Of a stretch of DNA of 64,000 bases, positions 49,794 to 58,794 are shown one piece after another. Below the pieces are notes generated by a model, which ran no database searches, was not told the DNA's origin, and worked only from the letters and a program-made list of their open reading frames with translations. How positions within the stretch are numbered: position 1 is the first letter of the stretch; every line of letters starts with the position of its first letter. This DNA is from CAZKFA01 sp964551925 (GTDB lineage Bacteria > Cyanobacteriota > Vampirovibrionia > LMEP-6097). The position numbers and the translations under genes were made by a program. The stretch lies in assembly GCA_964551925.1 (NCBI GenBank), contig CAZKFA010000001.1, forward strand, positions 1 to 64,000, given 5' to 3'.

Positions 49794-50352
49794 TGACTCG
49801 GCTTAATTCGTCCACTCGCCCCTCAATACTTAAAGACTTAAGTTCGTATAACTTCGATCTCAAACCCCAACTATCCACCATCGCAAGTAGCAATCGATCT
49901 ATCTGCCGTTGATAAGTAGCATTAGCCCAGCGGAAATTATCATCAGAGATCTCAAACATTATTGGCAAATAAACTAATAGATCATAATTCTGTGCTTGCT
50001 GGTGAGCTGCTTGGTAGAAGCGTTCTGAAGTATCTACGTCTGCCGAGTTCCAGGACCAGCGCATAAAATAAACCCAGGCGTCTATCGTCGAGCGGTCTGC
50101 AATGAAGCTAGTAAACTGCTTTTCTGCTTGGATTTGACGCAAGAGCACATCTTCACGAAATTGATGAACGTCGCCATCAATCTCGTAAGGATTCTTGTAG
50201 CCGCGTTCGTTACAAAGCACTCTAACTTGCTCCGGGATCTTGTTGTAGAGATTTGCAATAGAATCTTCTTTAAATAGAGCTTCTAGTAAAGTTGTTTTGC
50301 CAACGCCAGCGCTACCAATGAGAGCAACCTTCTTAAACTTGCTCTCTGTCAT
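49777..50352 (-). CDS. NadR-like P-loop ATPase (AAA_28)
   Basis: The protein opens with a P-loop (KVALIGSAGVGKTTLLEAL) and has ADRSTIDAWVYF, the DRS motif of kinase-like AAA_28 proteins, and LLVYLPI as a Walker B strand. These resemble the NadR nucleoside-kinase domain, yet the substrate is unknown. I chose the ATG at 50352 (MTESKFKKV) since earlier starts lie deeper in ilvB and add non-family residues. The gene overlaps the ilvB end by about 20 nt and probably belongs to the same transcript. It is 191 aa long from this start. Confidence 0.8.
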   Translation of the reverse strand: MTESKFKKVALIGSAGVGKTTLLEALFKEDSIANLYNKIPEQVRVLCNERGYKNPYEIDGDVHQFREDVLLRQIQAEKQFTSFIADRSTIDAWVYFMRWSWNSADVDTSERFYQAAHQQAQNYDLLVYLPIMFEISDDNFRWANATYQRQIDRLLLAMVDSWGLRSKLYELKSLSIEGRVDELSRVINPES

Positions 50353-52153
50353 AATCTTGTGGTGAACGAGTGCTGCACGATTCTGGCATAGTGCCCGCAT
50401 CAATACCCATCATGTCCATGTTGGAGCCGCCTGGTGGCACTATAGGCCAAACATTCATCTCGTAAGCCATTGGGAAGTCTATCACCACAGCTTGCCCTGT
50501 AGCAAAAGCCTCTTTGAGAATGCCTTCGACATCATCTCTCGTCTCTGGTTTATAGCCATTGAGTCCGTAAGCATCAGCAAGCTTGACGAAATCTGGACTG
50601 CCGTGTTTGAGATCGACGTGAGAATATTTTTTGTCATAGAATAAATCTTGCCACTGTCTTACCATTCCCAAATTTTGGTTATTAAAAATACAATTAATAA
50701 CTTTAAGATCATAAGCTTTAAGTGTGCCAAGTTCTTGCTCACACATCTGAAAGCTACCATCGCCTGTAATGTTTACCACGACTTCATCTGAGCGGTCATT
50801 CTCGGTGCCGCGACTATCTTCAAGTGCGGCTGCTGCTCCCATCGCTGCTGGCAGTCCATAACCCATAGTACCAGCACCACCGCTAGTGAGCCATTGACGA
50901 GGGTGATTAATTTCTGCGTATTGTGCTGCCCACATTTGATGTTGACCAACATCTGTAGAATAGACAACTTTATCGCCACCGATTTTTTTGATGGTCTTAA
51001 GTATATGCTGCGGACTGATTAGATCTTGTGAGATAGGGTCGTGGTCTAGTGGATATTCGTCTTTCCATTCTTGGACTTTTTTTAGCCACTCTTCGGTGTC
51101 AGGTTTACGTTTGTTAATTTCTTGAATCAGATCTTCAAGTATAAGCTTTGCGTCACCAACAATAGGAACATCAATCTCTGAGCGCATCTTGCGATTTTTG
51201 CCAACTTCAGCTGGATCTATATCTATGTGGATTACATTAGCATCTGGTGCAAAGGTTGATAGTTTGCCTGTTACTCTATCGTCAAATCTAGCACCAACTG
51301 CAATTAATAAATCAGAATTATAGACAGCGTAGTTGGCGTATGCAGTACCGTGCATACCAAGCATACCCAGAAATAATGGGTGACGATGAGGTACAGCTCC
51401 CTTACCTTGTAGTGTCGTGGTAACGGGAATCATGAGAGACTCAGCGAGCTCACATAGTAGTTTGGAAGCGCCAGCACTGATTACACCACCACCAGCATAA
51501 AGCACTGGGCGACGGGCTTTGAGGATTTGTATTGCAGCCATTGCGATCTGTTTAGGGTTGCCTTTGAGTTTAGGTTTATAACCACGAATGTCTGGCACGT
51601 AGCTATCGTCGATTCTATTATCGTCTGTAACTTCAAACTCGCCATTAAGGACATCTTTCGGCATATCTACCAAAACCGGTCCAGGACGTCCAGTACCGCT
51701 AATATGAAAGGCATTAGCAACGCAACGCGCCAGATCCTCTGGTTTCTTGACTAAATAACTGTGTTTGACAATTGGGTAAGTGATCCCTGTGATATCTGCT
51801 TCCTGAAAGAAGTCTGAGCCAATACCAAAAGTTGGGACTTGACCGGTAAGACAAACGATAGGCGTTGAATCCATGTAAGCGTCTGCAATTCCGGTAACTA
51901 AATTTGTAGCACCAGGTCCGCTAGTAGCTAAGACAACTCCAGGTCTGCCACTAACGCGTGCGTAACCTTCTGCTGCGTGAGCTCCGCCTTGTTCATGTCT
52001 TACTAAGATGTGTAATAATTCGTTTTCGTAATACAGTTCGTCATATAGACCGAGCAATACTCCGCCAGGATAACCAAAAAATCTCTTGACGCCTTGACGT
52101 CTTAACTCTTTTAGTAAAGATTTGGCTCCGGTAGTGGTTTCTTTTGCTGCCAT
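50333..52153 (-). CDS. ilvB: Acetolactate synthase, large catalytic subunit
   Basis: It condenses pyruvate units in branched-chain amino acid synthesis, using thiamine diphosphate and FAD. The catalytic glutamate is in RHEQGGAHAAEGYARV. The TPP motif is GDGSFQMCEQELGTL to NNQNLGMVRQW. The length of 606 aa is slightly long at the C-terminus. TAAAAT (minus strand, 52160-52165) ends six bases before the ATG, so the mRNA is likely leaderless. The regulatory subunit ilvN is not next to it; the neighbour downstream is a P-loop ATPase. Confidence 0.95.
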   Translation of the reverse strand: MAAKETTTGAKSLLKELRRQGVKRFFGYPGGVLLGLYDELYYENELLHILVRHEQGGAHAAEGYARVSGRPGVVLATSGPGATNLVTGIADAYMDSTPIVCLTGQVPTFGIGSDFFQEADITGITYPIVKHSYLVKKPEDLARCVANAFHISGTGRPGPVLVDMPKDVLNGEFEVTDDNRIDDSYVPDIRGYKPKLKGNPKQIAMAAIQILKARRPVLYAGGGVISAGASKLLCELAESLMIPVTTTLQGKGAVPHRHPLFLGMLGMHGTAYANYAVYNSDLLIAVGARFDDRVTGKLSTFAPDANVIHIDIDPAEVGKNRKMRSEIDVPIVGDAKLILEDLIQEINKRKPDTEEWLKKVQEWKDEYPLDHDPISQDLISPQHILKTIKKIGGDKVVYSTDVGQHQMWAAQYAEINHPRQWLTSGGAGTMGYGLPAAMGAAAALEDSRGTENDRSDEVVVNITGDGSFQMCEQELGTLKAYDLKVINCIFNNQNLGMVRQWQDLFYDKKYSHVDLKHGSPDFVKLADAYGLNGYKPETRDDVEGILKEAFATGQAVVIDFPMAYEMNVWPIVPPGGSNMDMMGIDAGTMPESCSTRSPQDYDREQV

Positions 52154-52159
52154 GACTCT

Positions 52160-52208
52160 ATTTTAGCAGTATTTGTTATAATTTATCCTAGGCACTTGTT
52201 GTAAGTGC
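52160..52208. promoter_or_regulatory. Divergent promoters of ilvB and the LptF/G gene, with leader hairpin
   Basis: TAAAAT (minus strand, 52160-52165) serves ilvB. TATAAT (52177-52182) serves the permease gene; its short leader holds the hairpin GCACTT/AAGTGC (52192-52197 with 52203-52208). Confidence 0.5.
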
Positions 52209-52217
52209 TATTTCTTT

Positions 52218-53390
52218 ATGCCAACTTTTTCAAAACTTGACAAATATGTACTTTCTGAATTCTGGTTGCCGCTAATTAGTGGTGCTGGCATCATTACTGG
52301 TGTCTGGTTGGGGATTGATAAGTTCAAAGATATTTTTAAGCTCTTAGCTAAATCTGGAGCTTCTTTTACTACGGGTCTTGTGATTCTTGGTTTGGAGACG
52401 CCGCAGATTCTTGCCTTGACTATTCCTATCAGTATTTTACTTGCTAGTTTTTTGGCTTTTCAGAAATTATCTGGGCAATCTGAAGTTATTGCAATGAGAG
52501 CTGCTGGGGTGAGTTTCACTAGGCTAATGCGTCCCGTTGTTATTCTTGGTTTGCTTGGAATGATGGCGACGTTTTTTTTGAGTGAGGTGATAGTGCCGTT
52601 TACGACACCTTTTGCTAAGAAGATTTATATGCTTGCTTTGTATGAAGATCCGATTGCTACAAGCTCGCTGAATGGCTTTAGTTATTTTGAAAAAGATTCT
52701 AGTAATATACTCAAGCGAATTTTTTATGTGCGTAGATTTAATAATGATCAATTAAAGAGTGTAGTAATTTTAGACTTCTCAAAAGAAAATCTTGCTGTGA
52801 TCCATACTGCTAAAGCCGGTCACTGGGATGCTGCTAAAGGTGGTTGGTTCCTCAAAAATGGCAGCACTAGTTATGTTAAAGAATCTGTTCCAACTGGAGA
52901 TCATGATATTTTTGAAGATGATTTTGAGAATGTGGCTGGATCTTCTTCTATGCATTTGATCTCCAATTTCAAAGAGACTTTTATTCCAAGTTCATTGAAC
53001 CCACAAGAGATACTTAAGAGAATGGCAAATGTTAGAGATATGAATTTCGCTAGTTTGTTTAGTTATATTAAATTACACGAGAAGGCTAATATTGAAACTG
53101 ATTCTCTAAACGAGTTTCGTACCAAATTTCATACTAAGTTTTCTTATCCATTCTCTTGTGTTTTGCTTGCCGTTATCGGTGCTTGTTTGGGAATAGTGGG
53201 CAGACGCCGTACTATTAATTGGGGTTATATAATTTTAGGTTTAGTAGTGTTTGTGTTTTATATGTCACAGACAGTGTTTGATTCCTTTGGAGATTCTGGT
53301 AAAATATTGCCGATGCTTTCGGTATGGATACCAAACCTAATTATTGGCGCACTTGCAGCGACTGTATTTTTCTATAGAGCGAATAAATAG
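52218..53390 (+). CDS. LptF/LptG-family permease (YjgP/YjgQ)
   Basis: These permeases extract lipopolysaccharide from the inner membrane together with LptB. The protein starts with KLDKYVLSEFWLPLISG, has six membrane segments and a large periplasmic domain between residues about 140 and 290. SGQSEVIAMRAAGVSFTRLMRPVVILG is diagnostic. The length of 390 aa is normal. Only one copy is seen, as in lineages where a single LptFG-like subunit is used. It indicates a Gram-negative envelope. lptB and lptC are not adjacent. Confidence 0.9.
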   Translation: MPTFSKLDKYVLSEFWLPLISGAGIITGVWLGIDKFKDIFKLLAKSGASFTTGLVILGLETPQILALTIPISILLASFLAFQKLSGQSEVIAMRAAGVSFTRLMRPVVILGLLGMMATFFLSEVIVPFTTPFAKKIYMLALYEDPIATSSLNGFSYFEKDSSNILKRIFYVRRFNNDQLKSVVILDFSKENLAVIHTAKAGHWDAAKGGWFLKNGSTSYVKESVPTGDHDIFEDDFENVAGSSSMHLISNFKETFIPSSLNPQEILKRMANVRDMNFASLFSYIKLHEKANIETDSLNEFRTKFHTKFSYPFSCVLLAVIGACLGIVGRRRTINWGYIILGLVVFVFYMSQTVFDSFGDSGKILPMLSVWIPNLIIGALAATVFFYRANK

Positions 53391-53410
53391 GCTTGTTACG
53401 AATCTAATAA

Positions 53411-53875
53411 TTAGCCGAAGCTATCAAGGTTGATACCGTTGTTTGGAGTGTTTGGTGTCATTGGTTTGAGATTGGCTGTGCGTGTTTGTGGTGCTGTTGT
53501 ACCATAGACGTCTTGTGTAACTTCTTTTAAAATCCTCTCTAGAAAGGCTTTCTCTGGTATGCGTAAGTCTTTGAAAGTATTAGAGAATTGAATTGCTGCT
53601 TCAGAGTAAACGCCTGGAGTTGGAGCGTCTTTGAGAAATTTTGGCGCTTCTTCGCCTCTGAGAGCGAGATTAGCTTCTCGGACTTGCTGCTTACGAGCCG
53701 CATCAAGTGGAGTGTTACTAACAAAAGCATCTGCTTGAGAGCTATTTGGTATGTGTGTATAAGCTGGTTCTGAGGTTGGACTATTGAGATCTTTACGTGG
53801 AGTCTGTGATGTGGCCTCTCCCAATGAAGGAATATAACCATCGAAATTTTTTAATGGATCTGTCCCAGATGACAT
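53411..53875 (-). CDS. Hypothetical protein, low-complexity
   Basis: I do not recognise this 154-residue protein. It is rich in Pro, Ser, Thr and Asn at both ends, with a helical middle (IQFSNTFKDLRIPEKAFLERILKEV). There is no signal peptide or membrane segment. A TATA-like hexamer occurs shortly before the ATG, next to the palindrome TATAGTTAACTATA. It is convergent with the LptF/G-type gene and lies just downstream of serS. Codon use is like its neighbours, which supports coding. Confidence 0.6.
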   Translation of the reverse strand: MSSGTDPLKNFDGYIPSLGEATSQTPRKDLNSPTSEPAYTHIPNSSQADAFVSNTPLDAARKQQVREANLALRGEEAPKFLKDAPTPGVYSEAAIQFSNTFKDLRIPEKAFLERILKEVTQDVYGTTAPQTRTANLKPMTPNTPNNGINLDSFG

Positions 53876-53900
53876 AATGATATAGTTAACTATATTTAGA

Positions 53901-55175
53901 TTAAGATACGGTTAAGGATGTAGCAAGATATGGTTTGAGGCAGTCTGGGATAGCAATAGAGCCGTCTTTTTGTTGATAATTTTCTAAGATAGCTGCTAGA
54001 GTCCTGCCTACGGCAAGCCCAGAGCCATTAATAGTATGAACCAGCTGAGCTTTAGTCTCAGAATTGTACTTAAAGCGAATTTTGGCGCGTCTTGCTTGAA
54101 AATCCTTGAAATTGCTACAACTACTTATTTCTCTATATTTGCCTTGTCCTGGGAACCAAACCTCTAAGTCGTAGCATTTACTTGCCCCAAATCCAATATC
54201 ACCAGTACAAAGCAAAACCTTACGGTAAGGTAATTTGAGAGCTTGTAATATTGCTTCTGCGTCTTTAGTAAGTCTCTCGTGTTCAGCTTCGCTATCTTCT
54301 GGGCTAGTGATTTTGACTAGTTCGATTTTGTTGAATTGATGTTGGCGAATGATGCCGCGAGTGTCTTTAGATGCTGCTCCCGCCTCTGATCTAAAGTTTG
54401 GTGTATAGGCACACAAGCTAATTGGTAATTGGTTAGCATCAAGAATCTCGTCGCGATAGATATTAGTGAGAGGTACTTCTGCTGTCGGGATTAGATATAA
54501 ATCTTCATCTTGGATTTGGTAGAGATCTGCTTTGAACTTTGGAAGTTGACCGGTTCCAAATAAGGACTCGCTATTAACTAAGATTGGTGGAACGCACTCG
54601 GCATAGCCATTAGAGCTTGCTGTATCAAGCATGAAGTTGATAAGAGCCCTTTCTAGTTTGGCCGCTAAACCTTTAACTAGAGTGAATCTGCTTTTTGCAA
54701 TTTTGACTCCACGTTCGAAATCTAGAATATCTAATCTACGCCCAATCTCATCATGATCGAGAACCTCGAAGTCAAACTCTCTGACAGTGCCATGTTTATA
54801 GACTATTTGATTATCGTGCTCATCTTTGCCAATGGGTGTTCCTTGGTCTGGTAGGTTGGGAATTGCTACTAATAAAGCTTGTTGTTTAGCAAAGAGTTCC
54901 GGCTCTCTGTCTGAGATTGCTTTGAGAGAGGTCTTGATTTTATTAAGCTGTTCTATTTCGTTGTCAGCGTTTTCTTTTTGAGCTTTTTTGATGCCCACTT
55001 GTTTAGATAGTTGATTGCGATTGGTTTCTAGTTCTTGCTGAGCTTGTAAGGCTTGGCGGTGCTCAAGATCCAAAGCGATAAGCTCTTCAACCATTGCAAC
55101 AAAAGCAGGATTGCGGCTAGCTAATAGTCGTTTGACCATTTCTGGTTCTTGGCGAATAAGTTTAATGTCAATCAT
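53901..55175 (-). CDS. serS: Seryl-tRNA synthetase
   Basis: It charges tRNA-Ser in the cytoplasm. The N-terminal coiled-coil arm is present (MIDIKLIRQEPEMVKRLL to about residue 105). Class II motifs are seen: motif 2 in NFRSEAGAASKDTRGIIRQHQF and motif 3 in GSGLAVGRTLAAILENYQ; the TAEVPLTN loop is intact. The chosen start is the ATG at 55175, because TAGAAT (minus strand, 55184-55189) ends eight bases before it and the family begins MIDIK. A longer in-frame start at 55214 would include that hexamer. The length is then 424 aa. Confidence 0.96.
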   Translation of the reverse strand: MIDIKLIRQEPEMVKRLLASRNPAFVAMVEELIALDLEHRQALQAQQELETNRNQLSKQVGIKKAQKENADNEIEQLNKIKTSLKAISDREPELFAKQQALLVAIPNLPDQGTPIGKDEHDNQIVYKHGTVREFDFEVLDHDEIGRRLDILDFERGVKIAKSRFTLVKGLAAKLERALINFMLDTASSNGYAECVPPILVNSESLFGTGQLPKFKADLYQIQDEDLYLIPTAEVPLTNIYRDEILDANQLPISLCAYTPNFRSEAGAASKDTRGIIRQHQFNKIELVKITSPEDSEAEHERLTKDAEAILQALKLPYRKVLLCTGDIGFGASKCYDLEVWFPGQGKYREISSCSNFKDFQARRAKIRFKYNSETKAQLVHTINGSGLAVGRTLAAILENYQQKDGSIAIPDCLKPYLATSLTVS

Positions 55176-55183
55176 AGCAATCC

Positions 55184-55198
55184 ATTCTAAAGTATAAT
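55184..55198. promoter_or_regulatory. Overlapping divergent -10 elements of serS and rsmE
   Basis: TAGAAT on the minus strand (55184-55189) serves serS and TATAAT on the plus strand (55193-55198) serves rsmE. Each ends seven or eight bases from its start codon. Confidence 0.55.
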
Positions 55199-55205
55199 AT
55201 AGAAA

Positions 55206-55943
55206 TTGGTGCAACGCAATTATAGATTTAGCCTTAATCCTGAAGATAAGCTTGAAAGCAAGCTTATGGTAGTTAACAATAAAGATTTAATACACCAAAT
55301 TACAAATGTTCTGAGATTAAGACCAGGACACAAAGAAGGGCTTAGTTTTATTGATGGTAGTGGGCTTGTTTATGAGGTCAAGATGATTAGCCAAGGCAAA
55401 AAAAAAATTGATTTTGAGATTATTAGCACAGTGGCTTCTCCTCGTGAATTGAAACAGCAAATTAGATTCTTTGTACCTATGATTAAGAAAGAATCCTTTG
55501 CCTTTATGATTCAAAAGCTTACAGAGATTGGTGTACAAGAGATAGTCCCGGTGAGTTTTGCGCGCTCGCAGAGAAAAAACATAGAGGCTTTTAATAAGGA
55601 TAAGATGCTGAAAATCATTTCTGAAGCTACGGAACAGTGTGAGGGAGCTGTTTATACTAAGCTCTCTGATATTATTGAGTTTGAAAATTTGTCTTATTAT
55701 ACACCGTATAGTAGCGCTTATTATGCTAGTGAGCGTTTGTCGTTAACAGCAGCAAGTCAAGCAGTTAGTTTGGTAAATAGCGACGTTGTAAACTTATTGG
55801 TTGGACCAGAAGGTGGATTGACGGATGAAGAAGTTGAGATTCTGGATTCATTGGGATTTGCGGCTACGAGTTTGGGTCCGCGCTTGCTGAAGGCAGAGAC
55901 TGCGGCGATTTGTTTAGTTAGTAGTATTATGACAAAGCCTTAG
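55206..55943 (+). CDS. rsmE: 16S rRNA m3U1498 methyltransferase
   Basis: RsmE methylates U1498 of 16S rRNA with SAM. The SPOUT knot is plain: LLVGPEGGLTDEEVEIL, FAATSLGPRLLKAETAAICLVS. The N-terminal PUA-like part has HQITNVLRLRPGHKEGLSFIDG. The length of 245 aa is typical. The start is TTG at 55206 (seven bases after TATAAT) or GTG at 55209. A degenerate copy of the TACACTGTA palindrome lies in the coding sequence at 55694-55714. The 3' end overlaps the octad-repeat gene by 17 nt. Confidence 0.93.
   Translation: MVQRNYRFSLNPEDKLESKLMVVNNKDLIHQITNVLRLRPGHKEGLSFIDGSGLVYEVKMISQGKKKIDFEIISTVASPRELKQQIRFFVPMIKKESFAFMIQKLTEIGVQEIVPVSFARSQRKNIEAFNKDKMLKIISEATEQCEGAVYTKLSDIIEFENLSYYTPYSSAYYASERLSLTAASQAVSLVNSDVVNLLVGPEGGLTDEEVEILDSLGFAATSLGPRLLKAETAAICLVSSIMTKP
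55694..55714. repeat. Degenerate TACAC-core palindrome inside rsmE
   Basis: TTATTATACA and CGTATAGTAG flank a central C, with three mismatches. It is translated as YYTPYS, close to YYTVYS from the copy in folC. Confidence 0.4.
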
Positions 55944-57240
55944 TTAAAAGCTCTTGATGTATAGCTTGCTCTGCTTTTGAATCGACTGGTTGATTTATAT
56001 ATTTAGCATCAGCCTCATCAATAACTGTTCTGCCCATACTGTTGTCTAGAACTGCTCTTGGGCTATTTATGACTTTGGCTGTTGTACTGTCTCTTAGATT
56101 TGTCTCTGGGCTGTTATGAATTTCAAACCTAGAACAGTATTGAGTCTGAGCTTTATTACTATCTTTAATTAGAACATCATCGCATTGATCAACAGTGACA
56201 TTTGAGCTTCTCTGGATTGTAGGCTTTACACTAATTTGGATATTTACGTTAGGGCTCTCTTGAATTGTTGCTTCTGGTGCTCCTGAGATGTTAGCTTGCT
56301 GTTCTAGAGTCTCTAAGATGGTTCTTGCAAAGACTTCATTTTGTGCTTCGCTCATGGCTTCAAAATTACCATCTTCAGCAACGATCTTTACTGACTCTTG
56401 TTTGTATTGATTATTGATTTCTGCTCCTAAAGTATTATTGTCTTGAGGGCTGTTTCTGATTGTTGATAAAGGTGAATGTAAAATTCCATTACCACCGCTA
56501 TTGTCTGTGAGTATTTTATAACTATAAGCTGCAGCTAATCCTGGAGAAGTTAGTATATTACCGTTGTTAATCTCATAACCAACTGAATTGGGGCTGTAAT
56601 GTACACTGGTATTAGAAGATTGACTGTAATGAGCATTCTCACTATCATTCATCTTCAAGTATTCACACGCATATACTCGTCCATTTCTAGAATTAAGCAT
56701 TTCTACTTTATCAGAATCCAAAACTTGGCCACCGTCACTGTTCTCCACATGTAGCCAATGACTAAACCAACCAAAAAATTCTGGACTATTTTTGATAACT
56801 CCAAATTCACATTCATGTAACTCTGTTGCTGGGCTATTGATAACGCTGGTATTGTTACAAACCTCACCAAGAATAGTGTTTGGACTGTTTATGACTATAG
56901 TGTTGTTTGATTGAACTCTAGTGCCATCACTGTTAATTAGAATATTGCCTTCGACAGCATCTGCCAGCATAGAACTAGCTTGTTGGATATCACTATCACT
57001 AATTAGACTAAGATCTTCTCCTGCTTTGAAAACAGCAGTGTGTCTTCCTTTAGCAGCATCCCAGAGCAAAGGAATGATTGCGCCAGCTTTATTGGTAGCA
57101 AGGTTGAATTTGCCTGTTGTTGGAATACTTATAGCTTGTCCGTCGCGGGTCGTGTAGCTAGACTGCGCATCTGGCACTAAAGATTGTCTAAGAACATCGA
57201 TTTGTGCTTTTGAGATAGGACTATTAGTCGTGATTTTCAT
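55927..57240 (-). CDS. Octad-repeat protein (predicted beta-solenoid), function unknown
   Basis: No family is recognised. The first 110 of 437 residues are non-repetitive, with TGKFNLATNKAGAIIPLLWDA. Residues about 128-264 and 329-401 consist of eight-residue units whose last position is Ser or Cys almost without exception: 128, 136, 144, 152, 160, 168, 176, 184, 192, 200, 208, 216, 232, 240, 248, 256, 264, then 329 to 401 in steps of eight. A typical unit is EFGVIKNS or TTAKVINS; every second unit is followed by Pro, giving a 16-residue coil with NSP. This regularity suggests a beta-helix. A helical linker (290-320) joins the two blocks. No signal peptide or membrane segment is present. Confidence 0.75.
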   Translation of the reverse strand: MKITTNSPISKAQIDVLRQSLVPDAQSSYTTRDGQAISIPTTGKFNLATNKAGAIIPLLWDAAKGRHTAVFKAGEDLSLISDSDIQQASSMLADAVEGNILINSDGTRVQSNNTIVINSPNTILGEVCNNTSVINSPATELHECEFGVIKNSPEFFGWFSHWLHVENSDGGQVLDSDKVEMLNSRNGRVYACEYLKMNDSENAHYSQSSNTSVHYSPNSVGYEINNGNILTSPGLAAAYSYKILTDNSGGNGILHSPLSTIRNSPQDNNTLGAEINNQYKQESVKIVAEDGNFEAMSEAQNEVFARTILETLEQQANISGAPEATIQESPNVNIQISVKPTIQRSSNVTVDQCDDVLIKDSNKAQTQYCSRFEIHNSPETNLRDSTTAKVINSPRAVLDNSMGRTVIDEADAKYINQPVDSKAEQAIHQELLTKALS

Positions 57241-57429
57241 GATTTATTGACTTATCTTACTATGTAAAAAGCGTAATGTCAATACGTTTGTATTTTTTGA
57301 TAATTCTATTGATATTAACAAAATTTAATTCAAGTTCAGGGGTTTCAACCTAGTTTTCTTAAACGAATCTTAATTAAACCTGTCAATAAGGTGGGGGAGG
57401 GAATAGTTCAAGAGACTTAGGGAGGTTTG
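57241..57429. other. Intergenic region between two divergent unknown genes
   Basis: It is AT-rich with a purine-rich stretch near its right end. GGGAGG (57420-57425) precedes the ATG at 57430. No promoter stands out with good -35 and -10. I see no RNA gene. Confidence 0.35.
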
Positions 57430-57756
57430 ATGTACGAAAATGAATTTATAGTGTTAGATAAAGTAAAAGTGTCGGATTTATTAAATAGATTCTTGGAAAA
57501 TTGTCAGGAACTGTCAGAAAGAAGTACTGATGATTATACTTTATCCTATGTGGCAGACACGGTTGCAGCTATTTATTATTACCGTGAGTACGATTCTTGT
57601 GAGAGTTTCTTGCAAGCTAATACTGATGCTATTGATGATGAGCGAGCAGAGTGGGTCAGGTATATGTGGCGTACCCTTAACTCTATGGATGATGTGCAGA
57701 GAGCAGAAGTGGTAATAGAGTCATTGACTCAATTACCAGCTGTCTCAGGTATATAA
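57430..57756 (+). CDS. Small acidic hypothetical protein
   Basis: I do not recognise this 108-residue protein. It is acidic and helical (VSDLLNRFLENCQELSERS, AEWVRYMWRTLNSMDDVQR). There is no signal peptide or membrane segment. GGGAGG four bases upstream of the ATG, after a long leader-like gap, distinguishes it from its leaderless neighbours. The 3' end overlaps the nrnA-type gene by 28 nt. Coding is supported by codon bias and a clear ribosome-binding site. Confidence 0.65.
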   Translation: MYENEFIVLDKVKVSDLLNRFLENCQELSERSTDDYTLSYVADTVAAIYYYREYDSCESFLQANTDAIDDERAEWVRYMWRTLNSMDDVQRAEVVIESLTQLPAVSGI

Positions 57757-58787
57757 TGCTCTATTAAATTAAAGACTTTGTGTTTGAGTTCTTCAGCGCT
57801 GCTTGCTTCTGTATTGAAGCCAGCGGCTCTGGAGTGACCTCCACCATTGAGTTGTGTCGCAAAGCTAGAGCAATCGAAGAAGTCCACTGAACTGCGTAAG
57901 CTACCTTTGAAGTGTCCAGGTATTCTCGCTTCGCGTAGGTATAAGCAGAGATCTAAACCTTTAATGCGCATGATGTGGTCGACAATCTCGTCGGTATCTT
58001 CGTCTTTGGCACCGAGGCTTTGGAGATCTTCTTTGCTTGTATAAGTGTAAGCAATTTTAATTTGTTGCTTACCATATTTAAGTTCACTAATAGTTAGGCG
58101 ACTTAATGCCGTGCCAATGATTTTGATAGCACGGAAGGGTATTTGGTTGAATAATTGGTTGTGTAGGTTGCTTGGATTGGCTCCGAGCAATGTTAATTCC
58201 TGAGCCCATTTGAAGACGTTGGCGTTGGTATTGCTGTGGCGAAAACCACCAGTATCTGTGAGTAAGGTTATATAGTACAAGCTTGCTAAGTCAGCATCTG
58301 TCGTGATTTGTTTTGGTAGCATCTCTGCTAAGCAATTTACGACTTGTCCAGTGCAAGTAGCATCGGGATCAACGAAGTTAAGGTCGCCATAAAGTGGATT
58401 AGAAAGATGATGATCTATATTGCATTTGGTCTTGGCGCGTTTCCAGATATCCCCAGCACTAGCTAATCGAGCGATAGAGCCGCAATCACAGCTAAAACTT
58501 ATATCATAACTTTCTAGTAAACCAGACGGGTTTTGTGATGAGATAACCTTTTCTTGGTCTGGAAAGAATTTGTAAATTTCTGGAACGGTGTCATGCATGA
58601 CTCTGTCTACACGCCGGATACCTGCTTGCTCTAGTACTTTTGCTAGAGCTAACATTGAAGCTAAGGTATCACCATCTGGGTTGACGTGAGCAAGAACGAC
58701 AGCGGATTGAGCCGTCATAATCTTCTCAACCATGATTTTGCTCTGAATAGTACTTTGGGATTGAATTAATTCTTTGCTTAGAACCAT
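57729..58787 (-). CDS. DHH-family phosphoesterase, NrnA-like (nanoRNase/pAp phosphatase)
   Basis: NrnA-type enzymes degrade short oligoribonucleotides, pAp or cyclic-dinucleotide products. Motifs are AHVNPDGDTLASMLAL, CDCGSIARL, NIDHHLSNPLYGDLNFVD, LLTDTGGFRHSNT and, in the DHHA1 part, GGGHSRAAGF. The length of 352 aa is typical. TAAAAT (minus strand, 58795-58800) ends seven bases before the ATG, and a 26-bp-arm palindrome starts six bases further upstream. It is divergent from mazG. Confidence 0.9.
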   Translation of the reverse strand: MVLSKELIQSQSTIQSKIMVEKIMTAQSAVVLAHVNPDGDTLASMLALAKVLEQAGIRRVDRVMHDTVPEIYKFFPDQEKVISSQNPSGLLESYDISFSCDCGSIARLASAGDIWKRAKTKCNIDHHLSNPLYGDLNFVDPDATCTGQVVNCLAEMLPKQITTDADLASLYYITLLTDTGGFRHSNTNANVFKWAQELTLLGANPSNLHNQLFNQIPFRAIKIIGTALSRLTISELKYGKQQIKIAYTYTSKEDLQSLGAKDEDTDEIVDHIMRIKGLDLCLYLREARIPGHFKGSLRSSVDFFDCSSFATQLNGGGHSRAAGFNTEASSAEELKHKVFNLIEHYIPETAGN

Positions 58788-58794
58788 TGTTTTA

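Noticed and set aside
50430..50450. GGCACTATAGG in ilvB resembling the CTATAG palindromes
   Set aside because: It has only one arm and encodes the conserved VPPGG segment of acetolactate synthase.
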